A stretch of DNA of 18,207 nt from Ruminococcus sp. UBA4350. GTDB taxonomy: Bacteria > Bacillota > Clostridia > Oscillospirales > Ruminococcaceae. The stretch lies in the NCBI GenBank assembly GCA_002394125.1, contig DGSY01000010.1, positions 1-18,207 on the forward strand. Direction: 5' to 3'. The notes below the pieces were generated by a model. The model did no database searches. It saw nothing but the letters and a program-made list of their open reading frames with translations, and was not told where the DNA came from. Each line of letters opens with the position of its first letter. The first letter of the stretch is position 1. The position numbers and the translations under genes are program-made. This document shows positions 1 through 6,679 of this stretch, piece after piece.

Positions 1-321
1 AATTCGTTTTCGTCTGCGGCTTTACTGCGGTTCTGGTTCTAAGGTAGCGCTCCACAAGCTCCATCACCGTCATGTTTTTCTTCTGCGGAGCGAGCATCGC
101 ATCAAGGTCATAGCCGATCTGCTTCTCCATCTCACGCAGGGAAAGGCACGGTTCTTTCCCTGCGGAAGTGTGTCTGTCGGTTCCAGCTTCCAGCTATAAC
201 CGAAGTACGGCTTCCCGTCCACATAGTATTTGAACTGATACTTGCCGTCCGCCCTGATGGACTCCCCGGCGCGAAGAATACGGCGCTTGGGATCGCGGCG
301 AATGTTTCCTCTGATACCCAT
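1..321 (-). pseudogene. Tyrosine integrase, left copy, frameshifted and cut by the window edge
   Basis: This is the N-terminal part of a second Tn916-type integrase. It begins with MGIRGNIRRD and aligns with the intact integrase starting at 3847, at roughly 80% identity over the first 56 residues (the arm-site binding domain). Near 151-156 one base is missing relative to the intact copy (GGA AAG AA- CCG against GGA AAG AAG CCG). The original frame then reads about 27 unrelated residues to a stop at 70. In the shifted frame the homology resumes at once (PCLSLREMEKQIGYDLD) and continues through MTVMELVERYL to the window edge. The start overlaps the stop of the preceding xis-like gene by one base, as in the right module. 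Unless it is a sequencing error, this copy cannot make a full integrase. Confidence 0.85.
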
Positions 322-530
322 TAAATTTTCCTCCTTAACTCAGGGTGTTCGCACAGATACTCCTGAAAGGTTGTGCGGTTGATCATTTTACGCTTCCCGA
401 CCATTACGATCATCGGGCGGGTGTTCTGTTTGCGCAGCCACTCACCGAACTTCCGTCTGCTCAGGACGAAAAGAACGATCGTCTCTTCGGGCGTCAGGAA
501 ATCCTTATTCTCCGGTGTTGCTCTCTGCAT
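321..530 (-). CDS. Excisionase-like small DNA-binding protein, third in left module
   Basis: A 69-residue protein beginning MQRATPENKDFLTPEE. It is homologous to the protein at 3638-3847, sharing FLTPEE/FLTPAE, LSRRKF, GKRK, INR and HPELRR. The pattern is a winged-helix excisionase or MerR-like DNA-binding fold: a helix-turn-helix (LTPEETIVLFVLSRRKFGEWL) followed by a basic wing. This start was preferred over an upstream in-frame ATG at 554 because AAAGGAGG lies just before it. Its stop overlaps the integrase start by one base, so the two were probably translationally coupled. It likely helps bend DNA for excision or represses the module. It appears intact although the integrase behind it is broken. 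Confidence 0.7.
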   Translation of the reverse strand: MQRATPENKDFLTPEETIVLFVLSRRKFGEWLRKQNTRPMIVMVGKRKMINRTTFQEYLCEHPELRRKI

Positions 531-735
531 CCTGTGTGCCTCCTTTCTTTGCAAGCGCTGTGAAGTACTGCTCCATCAGCGGGCGGATTACAAGGTAGCG
601 GTTACCGTTGTACAGCGCAAAGTCGCCTTCGTTGTCTTCTGCCAGTCTGCGGATTTTCTTCTCTCCCATGCCGAAGTATAAAGCAGCCTCTTTGACCGAG
701 AGAATAAACTTCTCCGGGATTTTCAGTTCGTCCAT
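505..735 (-). CDS. Tn916 Xis-like excisionase, second in left module
   Basis: A 76-residue protein beginning MDELKIPEKFILSVKEAA. It contains the pattern typical of Tn916-type Xis: YFGMGEKKIRRLAED, then NGNRYLVIRP and a C-terminal helix. Xis proteins bind near attachment sites and steer the integrase towards excision. The start at 735 is chosen because GGAGGTG lies six bases upstream. It overlaps the next gene by 26 bases and is homologous to 3433-3660, with near-identical RPLMEQYF and QDAES segments. A probable promoter in the conserved block at 765-835 lies just upstream. Confidence 0.75.
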   Translation of the reverse strand: MDELKIPEKFILSVKEAALYFGMGEKKIRRLAEDNEGDFALYNGNRYLVIRPLMEQYFTALAKKGGTQDAESNTGE

Positions 736-764
736 GCTGATCACCTCCAGTAATATATTTGCCT

Positions 765-835
765 CTCCGGGCTTAGTATCATATATTACTCTATTTCGGC
801 GAAAAAGCAACTACTTACGGCACTTTAACGTCAAA
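765..835 (-). promoter_or_regulatory. Conserved 71-bp block with promoter, left inverted copy
   Basis: This block between the first and second left xis-like genes matches 3330-3400 at 68 of 71 positions in inverted orientation. On the minus strand it offers TTGCTT (805-810), a 16-bp spacer and TAATAT (783-788). All three mismatches to the right copy fall in the spacer, as expected for a promoter under selection. It may also carry operator or recombinase-binding sites. Confidence 0.6.
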
Positions 836-1045
836 TCAGATGGTAGAAGTTTCAAGGAGAAACTGCTCGAATTTTGTCCGAATAATCAAATAGCGGTTTC
901 CGTTGATGACAGCGAAATCACCTGTGTGTTCTTCCGCCAGCCGACGCAGCTTCTTTTCACCAATGCTGAAATAGTTCGATGCTTCCTTGATCGTCAGCAT
1001 ATACTTATCGCCGACCGGGACGACAGGCTCTTTAGTTTCTTCCAC
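836..1045 (-). CDS. Tn916 Xis-like excisionase, first in left module
   Basis: A protein of about 69 residues with the Xis pattern: YMLTIKEASNYFSIGEKK, RRLAE, NGNRYLIIR. It is homologous to 3063-3329. A GTG start at 1045 is chosen because GGAGGG precedes it by six bases and the same SD-GTG arrangement is kept in the right copy. An in-frame ATG at 1066 is the alternative. The right copy also has a longer start with its own AGGAGGTG site, and this part is missing here: homology between the two modules stops at the ATG at 1064-1066, exactly where the tail-type reading frame begins on the other strand. It may therefore have lost its original promoter and leader. Confidence 0.65.
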   Translation of the reverse strand: MEETKEPVVPVGDKYMLTIKEASNYFSIGEKKLRRLAEEHTGDFAVINGNRYLIIRTKFEQFLLETSTI

Positions 1046-1064
1046 AGTGTTCCCTCCATTCACC

Positions 1065-1736
1065 ATGAGCATTGCAAATTATCTGACAGCGCTGGATGCG
1101 CAGCGTGATCAGCTTGCCCGGAACCTTACGGCAATGGGAGTACAGGCATCGGAATCCGAAAAGCTGAATACTCTTGTGCCGAAGGTACTGCAAATTCCGT
1201 CCGGCAAACCGGAAGTGACGCTGTTCCGCAACGGCAATGATGCTCTTACCACGTACGGTGAGAGCATCTACACTTTTTATATTGACGGATATCGCAGCAT
1301 CACAGGCTTTGCTGATGTATATCCACATTTCTGCTGCGCGGAGAATGACTACGCGCTTTACTACAATCAACCGGATTTCAACTGGGGCGCTGTCATTTAC
1401 ACGATGTGTATCACTCCGGTACGCATCACACCCGCAAGCAGAATTCTGCTCACCTATAAGTCCGGGGCGACCGATGCAGGTGAAATGTGGCTGGTGCGCA
1501 AAAGCAGTCAGCAGATGTCTCCGGCGGAAACAGCGAGATTTATTCATGAACAGATTCAGAACAATAACGCAGTATCTGTTCCGTTCGGATGGCTCGGTTC
1601 TGTCGGCAACTATATCGCTGTCCTGCACGACTGCAGCAGTGTATCTGCTGACGACTATTATCTTGCTTGGAAAGCAGTGACAGACAATACAAGCCCTATG
1701 ATCAGAACGATCAAGGTACTGGAGGTGATGACATAA
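1065..1736 (+). CDS. Phage tail-type structural protein
   Basis: A 223-residue protein. Its first 45 residues (MSIANYLTALDAQRDQLARN, then AMGV, ESEKLNTLVPKVLQIPSG) match the N-terminal pattern I associate with tail-fibre or baseplate-associated proteins of Clostridia phages. The remainder, rich in aromatic residues and beta-prone, is not recognised and may be a receptor-binding or decoration domain. It lies directly before holin and endolysin, the usual position of the last tail gene. No ribosome site precedes 1065, and the upstream DNA belongs to the inverted xis module, so the original 5' region seems to have been replaced. The ATG sits exactly at the rearrangement junction: either the gene is complete but lacks its native signals, or it is a truncated end of a longer protein. 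Confidence 0.55.
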   Translation: MSIANYLTALDAQRDQLARNLTAMGVQASESEKLNTLVPKVLQIPSGKPEVTLFRNGNDALTTYGESIYTFYIDGYRSITGFADVYPHFCCAENDYALYYNQPDFNWGAVIYTMCITPVRITPASRILLTYKSGATDAGEMWLVRKSSQQMSPAETARFIHEQIQNNNAVSVPFGWLGSVGNYIAVLHDCSSVSADDYYLAWKAVTDNTSPMIRTIKVLEVMT

Positions 1737-2164
1737 AAGGAAGTATCTGTACGGTAATCGGTGCGATCGGCGGAGGAATTGCAGCGCTTTTCGGCGGCTG
1801 GGATTCTGCGCTGGTGACGCTGATCATCTTTATGGGCATTGACTTTGCGACCGGAATGATTACCGGCGCTATGGGCAAGTCCAAGCACAGCAAGACCGGA
1901 AAGCTGAACAGCAAGGCTGGCTGGTACGGGCTTGCGAAGAAGGGCAGTGTTCTGATGCTGATCGTTGTAGCGGTCAGACTCGACATTATGCTGAATACAA
2001 CCTATGTTCGGGATGCAGTGTGTATCGGATTCTGCGTCAATGAGCTGCTCTCTATTGTAGAAAACACAAGTCTCATGGGAATTTCGTATCCACCCGCATT
2101 GAAAAATGCAATCGAAGTCCTGCAGAAACAGGCAGGCAGAAACAACGACGATTACAAAAACTGA
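1733..2164 (+). CDS. Phage holin, toxin-secretion/lysis family, apparent ATA start
   Basis: A protein of about 143 residues with the hydrophobic profile of the Holin_4 (TcdE/Cph1-like) family: a small-residue-rich helix (GAIGGGIAALFGG), a second segment (VTLIIFMGIDFATGMITGAM), a charged KSKHSKTGKLNSKAG loop, further hydrophobic segments and a hydrophilic tail. Holins make membrane pores that release or activate endolysin. Family members usually begin M-K just before the first glycine-rich helix. Here that position reads ATA AAA at 1733, five bases after a perfect GGAGGTG (1721-1727) and overlapping the tail-gene stop. No ATG or GTG fits; the only other in-frame start is a TTG at 1667 without a ribosome site. 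Function is well supported; the start is uncertain. Confidence 0.75.
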   Translation: MKGSICTVIGAIGGGIAALFGGWDSALVTLIIFMGIDFATGMITGAMGKSKHSKTGKLNSKAGWYGLAKKGSVLMLIVVAVRLDIMLNTTYVRDAVCIGFCVNELLSIVENTSLMGISYPPALKNAIEVLQKQAGRNNDDYKN

Positions 2165-2177
2165 GGAGGATATTAAA

Positions 2178-2888
2178 ATGAAAGGTATTGATGTAAGTGT
2201 TCATAATGGAGCAATTGACTGGAAGAAGGTCAAGGCTGACGGAGTAGAGTTTGCTATTCTTCGTGCCGGTTACGGCAGAGTGGCATCGCAGAAGGATGCT
2301 CGTTTCGAGGAGAACTATGCAGGTGCAAAGGCTGCAGGCATTCCGGTCGGTGCTTACTGGTACAGCTATGCTGTTACAGTTGAGGAGGCGCGTCTAGAAG
2401 CAGAGGTGTGTCTCTCTATTATTAAAGGAAAGCAGTTTGAGTTTCCGATCTGGTTTGATCAGGAGAAGCAGAAAACCTTCAGCACCGGTAAGACAAACTG
2501 CTCGGCAATCGTCAGAGCTTTCTGCGAAGTGCTTGAAAAAGCGGGATACTGGGTAGGGCTCTATACTTCACGTTCGTTCCTCGCATCTCATATTGAGGAC
2601 GATATCAAGACACGCTATGCTCTCTGGATTGCTGAATGGAACAGCAAGCTCAATTACAGCGGCGATGTCGGCATCTGGCAGCGCTCCGAGAAAGGCAGTA
2701 TCTGCGGTATCAACGGCAATGTCAATCTCGATATCGGCTACAAGGATTATCCGTCCATGATCAAGGCGAAGGGGCTCAACGGTTTCAGCAAACCGGACGT
2801 CAAGCCTGAGCCTGCACCTAATGACAACATCACGGTCGAGATCATTGTCAGCGGAAACAAGTACACAGGAAAACTTAATAAGGTATAA
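2178..2888 (+). CDS. GH25 endolysin (lysozyme family)
   Basis: A 236-residue muramidase that cuts the glycan backbone of peptidoglycan, the effector of phage lysis. Glycoside hydrolase family 25 features in order: GIDVSVHNG with Asp5, ILRAGYG near 27-33, GAYWYSYA near 58-65, the catalytic D-x-E in PIWFDQE (Asp94 and Glu96), VGLYTS and a late NVNLDIGY motif. The catalytic domain ends near residue 205. A proline-rich linker (KPDVKPEPAPND) and a short beta-like tail follow, so no large wall-binding domain is present. There is no signal peptide, in line with holin-dependent release. The start at 2178 has GAGGAGG upstream. The gene is 13 bases downstream of the holin and ends at a strong terminator, closing the late cassette. 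Confidence 0.9.
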   Translation: MKGIDVSVHNGAIDWKKVKADGVEFAILRAGYGRVASQKDARFEENYAGAKAAGIPVGAYWYSYAVTVEEARLEAEVCLSIIKGKQFEFPIWFDQEKQKTFSTGKTNCSAIVRAFCEVLEKAGYWVGLYTSRSFLASHIEDDIKTRYALWIAEWNSKLNYSGDVGIWQRSEKGSICGINGNVNLDIGYKDYPSMIKAKGLNGFSKPDVKPEPAPNDNITVEIIVSGNKYTGKLNKV

Positions 2889-2893
2889 CATTT

Positions 2894-2938
2894 GCGCCCA
2901 CCGGGATTTTTTCTCTCGGTGGGCGCATTTTCTTTTGC
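2894..2938 (+). terminator. Rho-independent terminator after endolysin
   Basis: A perfect 10-bp stem, GCGCCCACCG (2894-2903) with CGGTGGGCGC (2917-2926), is followed by a T-rich tract (ATTTTCTTTT). It ends the late cassette six bases after the lysozyme stop and insulates the right xis-int module. Confidence 0.9.
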
Positions 2939-3062
2939 TAAAATCCGAAAAACTGTCCTATTGATATTGAGAAAGCAAATCGTTTCGTCCATTCGGGATG
3001 TATTTCTCCAGTGGTTATATGAAGGGGTTGACTTTCCCGGCTATTAATAGGAGGTGAGATTC

Positions 3063-3329
3063 ATGATAAAGCGCAAGATTACTGAAAAAGAAAAGGAAAT
3101 GGTGAATGGAGGGATTACTGTGGAAGAAACCAAAGAACCTGTCGTTGAGGTTCGGGATAAGTTTCTGCTAACGATTAAGGAGGCTGCTGCCTATTTCAGT
3201 ATCGGTGAGAAGAAGATGCGCCGTATGGCGGAAGATAATCTCGGTACCTATGCGGTTTTCAGCGGGAATCGCTATTTGGTAATTAGACCAAAGTTCGAGG
3301 AATATATCTGCCAATCTTCTACGCTATAA
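3063..3329 (+). CDS. Tn916 Xis-like excisionase, first in right module
   Basis: An 88-residue protein. A lysine-rich N-terminus (MIKRKITEKEKEMVNGG) is followed by the Xis-like domain: FLLTIKEAAAYFSIGEKKMR, RRMAED, SGNRYLVIRPKFEEY. Excisionases of this fold bind att-flanking DNA and control excision direction. The start at 3063 has AGGAGGTGAG upstream. An internal GTG at 3120 with GGAGGG at six bases could give a shorter product, and only that form survives in the left copy. It is followed directly by the conserved 71-bp block rather than by the next gene, so it may be transcribed separately. Confidence 0.75.
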   Translation: MIKRKITEKEKEMVNGGITVEETKEPVVEVRDKFLLTIKEAAAYFSIGEKKMRRMAEDNLGTYAVFSGNRYLVIRPKFEEYICQSSTL

Positions 3330-3400
3330 TTTGACGTTAAAGTGCCGTAAGTAGTTGCTTTTTCCGTGAAATAGAGTAATATATGATACTAAGCCCGGAG
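3330..3400 (+). promoter_or_regulatory. Conserved 71-bp block with promoter, right copy
   Basis: This is the right partner of 765-835, at 68/71 identity and inverted. It has TTGCTT (3355-3360), a 16-bp spacer and TAATAT (3377-3382), placing a start site near 3389 and about 45 bases of leader before the second xis-like gene. The three differing bases (3365-3367) are all inside the promoter spacer. Upstream half (3331-3354) is invariant and may bind a regulator or Xis/Int. Confidence 0.6.
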
Positions 3401-3432
3401 CGGCTGAAAAAATATATCAGGAGGCGATCAGC

Positions 3433-3660
3433 ATGGAAGGTCTGAAAGCATCGGAAAAGTATATGCTTACGATCAGAGAAGCGAGCGCTTATTTCAGCAT
3501 TGGCGAAAAGAAGATGCGCAGAATGGCGGAGAACAATGAAGGCGGGTTCGGTATTTTCTGCGGGAACCGTTATCTTATCATCCGCCCGCTGATGGAACAG
3601 TATTTCAAGGAACTTGCAGAGAAAGGAGATTCACAGGATGCAGAAAGCACTACCGGATGA
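3433..3660 (+). CDS. Tn916 Xis-like excisionase, second in right module
   Basis: A 75-residue Xis-like protein: KYMLTIREASAYFSIGEKK, RRMAEN, CGNRYLIIRPLMEQYF. It is paralogous to the first xis-like protein of the same module and orthologous to 505-735 of the left module. AGGAGGCGATC precedes the ATG. Its end overlaps the next gene by 23 bases. A possible role is an excisionase acting with, or against, its neighbour; which of the three is the true Xis cannot be told from sequence. Confidence 0.78.
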   Translation: MEGLKASEKYMLTIREASAYFSIGEKKMRRMAENNEGGFGIFCGNRYLIIRPLMEQYFKELAEKGDSQDAESTTG

Positions 3661-3847
3661 TAAGGACTTCCTGACACCTGCCGAAGCGGTCGACTATTTC
3701 TGGCTGAGCAGGCGGAAGTTTTCAGAATGGATTCAGAAAGAAAACTCTCCGGTGCTGATTGCCCGGTACGGGAAGCGGAAACTGATCAATCGCGAAGCTT
3801 TTGAGGAATATCTGGACAAACACCCTGAATTAAGGAGGCGTGAATAA
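3638..3847 (+). CDS. Excisionase-like small DNA-binding protein, third in right module
   Basis: A 69-residue protein beginning MQKALPDDKDFLTPAEAVDY. The helix-turn-helix (LTPAEAVDYFWLSRRKFSEW) and basic wing (ARYGKRKLINREAFEEYL) fit the excisionase/MerR-like DNA-binding fold, but the sequence is distinct from the other two Xis-like proteins. The start is chosen for AAAGGAG just upstream; an earlier in-frame ATG at 3614 lies inside the previous gene without a comparable site. Its TAA overlaps the integrase ATG by one base, so integrase translation is probably coupled to it. Confidence 0.72.
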   Translation: MQKALPDDKDFLTPAEAVDYFWLSRRKFSEWIQKENSPVLIARYGKRKLINREAFEEYLDKHPELRRRE

Positions 3848-5178
3848 TGGGAATGAGAGGAAACATCCGCCGTGATTCCAAGCACCGTATACTACGTGCC
3901 GGTGAATCCATCAGGGCGGACGGCAAATATCAGTTCAAATACTATGTGAATGGCAAGGCAAAGTTCGTGTATAACTGGAGGCTGAAACCGACAGATAAGC
4001 TTCCGCTCGGAAAGAAGCCGTGTCTTTCACTGCGTGAGATGGAAAAACAGATCGGCTATGATCTCGACACGCAGATTGATCCGCAGCATAAGAACATCAC
4101 GGTGATGGAGCTTGTGGAACGCTACCTGAAAACCAAAACAGGCATCAAGCCACAGACGAAATCAAACTACAACTTCGTGCGGAATATTCTGCTTAAGGAA
4201 GATTTCAGCGGCAGAAAGATCGGAAGCGTAAAAACATCGGATGCAAAGCTGTTTCTGATCAAGCTTCAGGCTGACGGCAGGGGCTACAGTTCCGTCAAGA
4301 CTGTGCGCGGTGTTTTGCGACCGGCTTTTCAGATGGCAGTCGATGACGACATTATCGTTAAGAATCCCTTCGGATTCCAGCTTGCCGGTGTGGTCGTAAA
4401 CGACAGCAAGACAAGAGAAGCTATTACGAGAGACCAGATGCGTAAATTCCTGCGATTCGTACACGACGATAACACCTACTGCAAATACTACGAAGCAGTG
4501 TTCATCCTGTTTCATACGGGGATGCGTATCTCAGAATTCTGCGGGCTGACGCTGAAAGACATTGACCTGAAGAACCGTATCGTCAATATCGACCATCAGC
4601 TTCAGCGCACTTCCGACATGGAGTATGTGATTCAGACCACCAAGACGAATGCAGGTAAGCGGCAGATCCCGATCACTGAGGAGGTCGCCCGGTGCTTTCA
4701 GGCAATCATCGAGGACAGAGGCAAACCAAAAAAGGAGAAGTTTGTTGACGGATACTGCGGTTTCCTGTACTTCGACGATGAAGGTATGCCGCTTGTAGCG
4801 CTGCACTGGGAACACCGCTTCAACCGCATGGTCAGCAAGTACAACGAGATTTATCGGGTGCAGATGCCGAATATTACTCCTCACGTCTGCCGCCATACCT
4901 ACTGCAGCAATCAAGCGAAGGCAGGTATGAACCCGAAAACACTGCAATATCTGATGGGGCACAGCGAAATTGGCGTCACGGCGAACCTTTATAGCCATTT
5001 GGACTATCATGCTAAGGTCACTTCGGCTGAGACGATTGCAAGGGTTCTCAGCGGCAATAATGAAGATGCTCCCACCGACACCAAAGAAACTGAGTCGGAA
5101 GAAGCAACCAAGAAGTCAAACAACAGAAAAAAGAAGAAAGACACATCTGCGGACAAGTCACAGACCGCAGCCGTGTAA
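3847..5178 (+). CDS. int: Tn916-type tyrosine recombinase integrase, intact
   Basis: A 443-residue site-specific recombinase that integrates and excises the element. Residues 1-75 form the Tn916 Int-type arm-site binding domain. Residues 84-170 form the SAM-like core-binding domain (TVMELVERYL to RPAFQMAVDD). The catalytic domain spans about 190-395, with Arg227 in HTGMRISE, Lys266 in TTKTNAG, His346 and Arg349 in PHVCRH, His372 in MGHSE and the nucleophile Tyr382 in NLYSH. All expected active-site residues are present. The tail after 400 is extra: acidic, then strongly basic (KKSNNRKKKKD), making the protein somewhat longer than Tn916 Int. AAGGAGG precedes the ATG by eight bases. It is the last gene of the element and probably works on an attachment site just downstream. 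Confidence 0.93.
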   Translation: MGMRGNIRRDSKHRILRAGESIRADGKYQFKYYVNGKAKFVYNWRLKPTDKLPLGKKPCLSLREMEKQIGYDLDTQIDPQHKNITVMELVERYLKTKTGIKPQTKSNYNFVRNILLKEDFSGRKIGSVKTSDAKLFLIKLQADGRGYSSVKTVRGVLRPAFQMAVDDDIIVKNPFGFQLAGVVVNDSKTREAITRDQMRKFLRFVHDDNTYCKYYEAVFILFHTGMRISEFCGLTLKDIDLKNRIVNIDHQLQRTSDMEYVIQTTKTNAGKRQIPITEEVARCFQAIIEDRGKPKKEKFVDGYCGFLYFDDEGMPLVALHWEHRFNRMVSKYNEIYRVQMPNITPHVCRHTYCSNQAKAGMNPKTLQYLMGHSEIGVTANLYSHLDYHAKVTSAETIARVLSGNNEDAPTDTKETESEEATKKSNNRKKKKDTSADKSQTAAV

Positions 5179-5346
5179 TTATATAATATACTGTGACAAA
5201 ACTGAGGACGAAATAGAAAGAATCAAAAAAGAGCGATTTTGGTAGAAAAAACGGTAGAAGTCAATTATATGATTTCACAGTAACTTCGCAAAAGCCGTAA
5301 TACCGAAAGAAAAAGCATATAAAACGAAAAAGTTCATATAATGCGC
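5179..5346. other. AT-rich gap after integrase, probable right attachment region
   Basis: No gene is seen. The gap holds an 8-bp inverted repeat, TACTGTGA (5189-5196) and TCACAGTA (5275-5282), and a direct repeat GGTAGAA at 5241-5247 and 5253-5259, twelve bases apart. Short spaced repeats of this kind could be integrase arm sites, and position next to int fits. No att core is identifiable without the left end of the element. Confidence 0.4.
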
Positions 5347-5375
5347 TGGACTTTGAGCCGATTTTATGCTATAAT
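5347..5375 (+). promoter_or_regulatory. coaBC promoter
   Basis: TGGACT (5347-5352), a 17-bp spacer and a consensus TATAAT (5370-5375) lie 50 bases before the coaBC start. The promoter lies outside the integrase gene, so the host gene keeps its own expression next to the element. Confidence 0.75.
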
Positions 5376-5425
5376 CTAGGTATCCGCAGCACTGCGGCGG
5401 AAATCCATTTCCGGAGGAAAACAAA

Positions 5426-6622
5426 ATGCTGAGCGGAAAAACCGTACTGCTCGCCGTCACCGGCAGTATCGCCGCATACAAGATCCCGAATCTCGTCAGA
5501 ATGCTGACGAAGCTGAACTGCAATGTCCGCGTCCTCATGACGCAGAACGCCACGCAGTTCATCAACCCGATCACCTTTGAAACACTGACCGGCTCCAAGT
5601 GCCTGATCGACACCTTTGACCGCAATTTCCAGTACAGCGTCGAACACGTTGCACTCGCAAAGCAGGCGGATGTCGTCATGATCGCGCCCGCTTCCGCAAA
5701 TGTCATCGGCAAAATTGCCTGCGGCATTGCGGACGATATGCTGACCACGACCGTCATGGCCTGCCCCTGCAAAAAGATCGTCTCGCCCGCAATGAATCAC
5801 AATATGTATCACAATCCGATCGTGCAGGACAATATCAAAAAGCTCGCGGCCTATGGCTATGAGATCGCGCTGCCCGATACCGGACGGCTCGCGAACGGCG
5901 ATATCGGCGACGGCCGGATGCCGGAGGAGAGCGTATTGTTCCAGTATATCATGCGGGAGATCGCACATGAAAAGGATCTCGCGGGAAAGCGTGTTCTGGT
6001 CACCGCCGGCGCGACGCAGGAGCCGCTCGATCCGGTGCGCTTCATCACAAATCATTCCACGGGCAAAATGGGCTGTGCCGTGGCACTCGCTGCCATGCGG
6101 CGCGGCGCAGAGGTCACGCTGGTTGCCGCGCATATGGAGACCGCGCCGCCGCCCTTTGTGAAGGTCGTTCCGGTCGGGACGGCTGCGGAGATGTACGATG
6201 CCGTGACATCCCGTGCGCCGGAAACCGATATCATCATCAAGGCCGCCGCGGTCGCGGATTATACGCCGGCTGCCGTCGCGGAGAACAAGATCAAGAAATC
6301 GGACGGCGCGCTGCAAATTGACATGGTGCGCACAAAGGATATCCTCAAGGCGCTCGGCGCACAGAAGCGCGAGGGGCAGTTCATCTGCGGATTCTCAATG
6401 GAGACCGAGAATATGCTCGAAAATTCGCGGAAAAAGCTCGTCTCCAAAAACTGCGATCTCATCTGCGCGAACAGTCTGCGGACGGAGGGCGCTGGCTTCG
6501 GCACCAATACGAATATCCTGACGCTCATCACGGCTGACCGCGAGATCGCGCTGGATAAAATGTCCAAGGAAGCCGCCGCCGACCGCATCTTCGATCTGAT
6601 TCTGGAGATGCAGAAGGGCTGA
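5426..6622 (+). CDS. coaBC: Bifunctional phosphopantothenoylcysteine decarboxylase / phosphopantothenate-cysteine ligase
   Basis: A 398-residue cytosolic enzyme of coenzyme A synthesis. CoaB joins cysteine to 4'-phosphopantothenate using CTP; CoaC, an FMN enzyme, decarboxylates the product to 4'-phosphopantetheine. The N-terminal CoaC domain (1-180) has the flavin-binding start GKTVLLAVTGSIAAYK, catalytic His74 (SVEHVA), PAS motif 88-90 and PAMNHNMY with Asn124. The CoaB domain (about 187-398) shows VLVTAGATQEPLDPVRFITN, HSTGKMG, AAAVADY and KTKD-like VRTKDIL. The usual flap motif ACGDxGxGRM reads ANGDIGDGRM, so the residue matching E. coli Cys158 is Asn157. GGAGGA precedes the start; the gene is monocistronic and ends at a terminator. 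Confidence 0.95.
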   Translation: MLSGKTVLLAVTGSIAAYKIPNLVRMLTKLNCNVRVLMTQNATQFINPITFETLTGSKCLIDTFDRNFQYSVEHVALAKQADVVMIAPASANVIGKIACGIADDMLTTTVMACPCKKIVSPAMNHNMYHNPIVQDNIKKLAAYGYEIALPDTGRLANGDIGDGRMPEESVLFQYIMREIAHEKDLAGKRVLVTAGATQEPLDPVRFITNHSTGKMGCAVALAAMRRGAEVTLVAAHMETAPPPFVKVVPVGTAAEMYDAVTSRAPETDIIIKAAAVADYTPAAVAENKIKKSDGALQIDMVRTKDILKALGAQKREGQFICGFSMETENMLENSRKKLVSKNCDLICANSLRTEGAGFGTNTNILTLITADREIALDKMSKEAAADRIFDLILEMQKG

Positions 6623-6643
6623 CGGTGCCCGTCCATAAACAGT

Positions 6644-6679
6644 ATCCCCCTGCCTGAATCATCAGACAGGGGGATTTAT
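6644..6679 (+). terminator. Terminator between convergent coaBC and the glp-like operon
   Basis: A long stem, ATCCCCCTGCCTGA (6644-6657) with TCAGACAGGGGGAT (6662-6675), has one mismatch and a four-base loop and is followed by TTATT. The T-tract favours the coaBC direction; the same hairpin starts just beyond the last gene of the opposing operon and may serve both. Confidence 0.8.

Larger units (their letters stand above)
1..5346. mobile_element. Prophage or integrative-element remnant, left end outside window
   Basis: The region holds phage late genes (tail-type protein, holin, endolysin) and two integrase modules in opposite orientations, and it stops just before the promoter of the housekeeping gene coaBC. 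The right integrase is the last element gene, so the right attachment site should lie in the AT-rich gap from about 5179 to 5346. The left end is beyond the window. Structural and packaging genes are absent here and one integrase copy is broken, so the element is at least partly decayed, although more phage genes may lie to the left. The exact right boundary is inferred; no repeated att core could be matched from this window alone. Confidence 0.75.
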
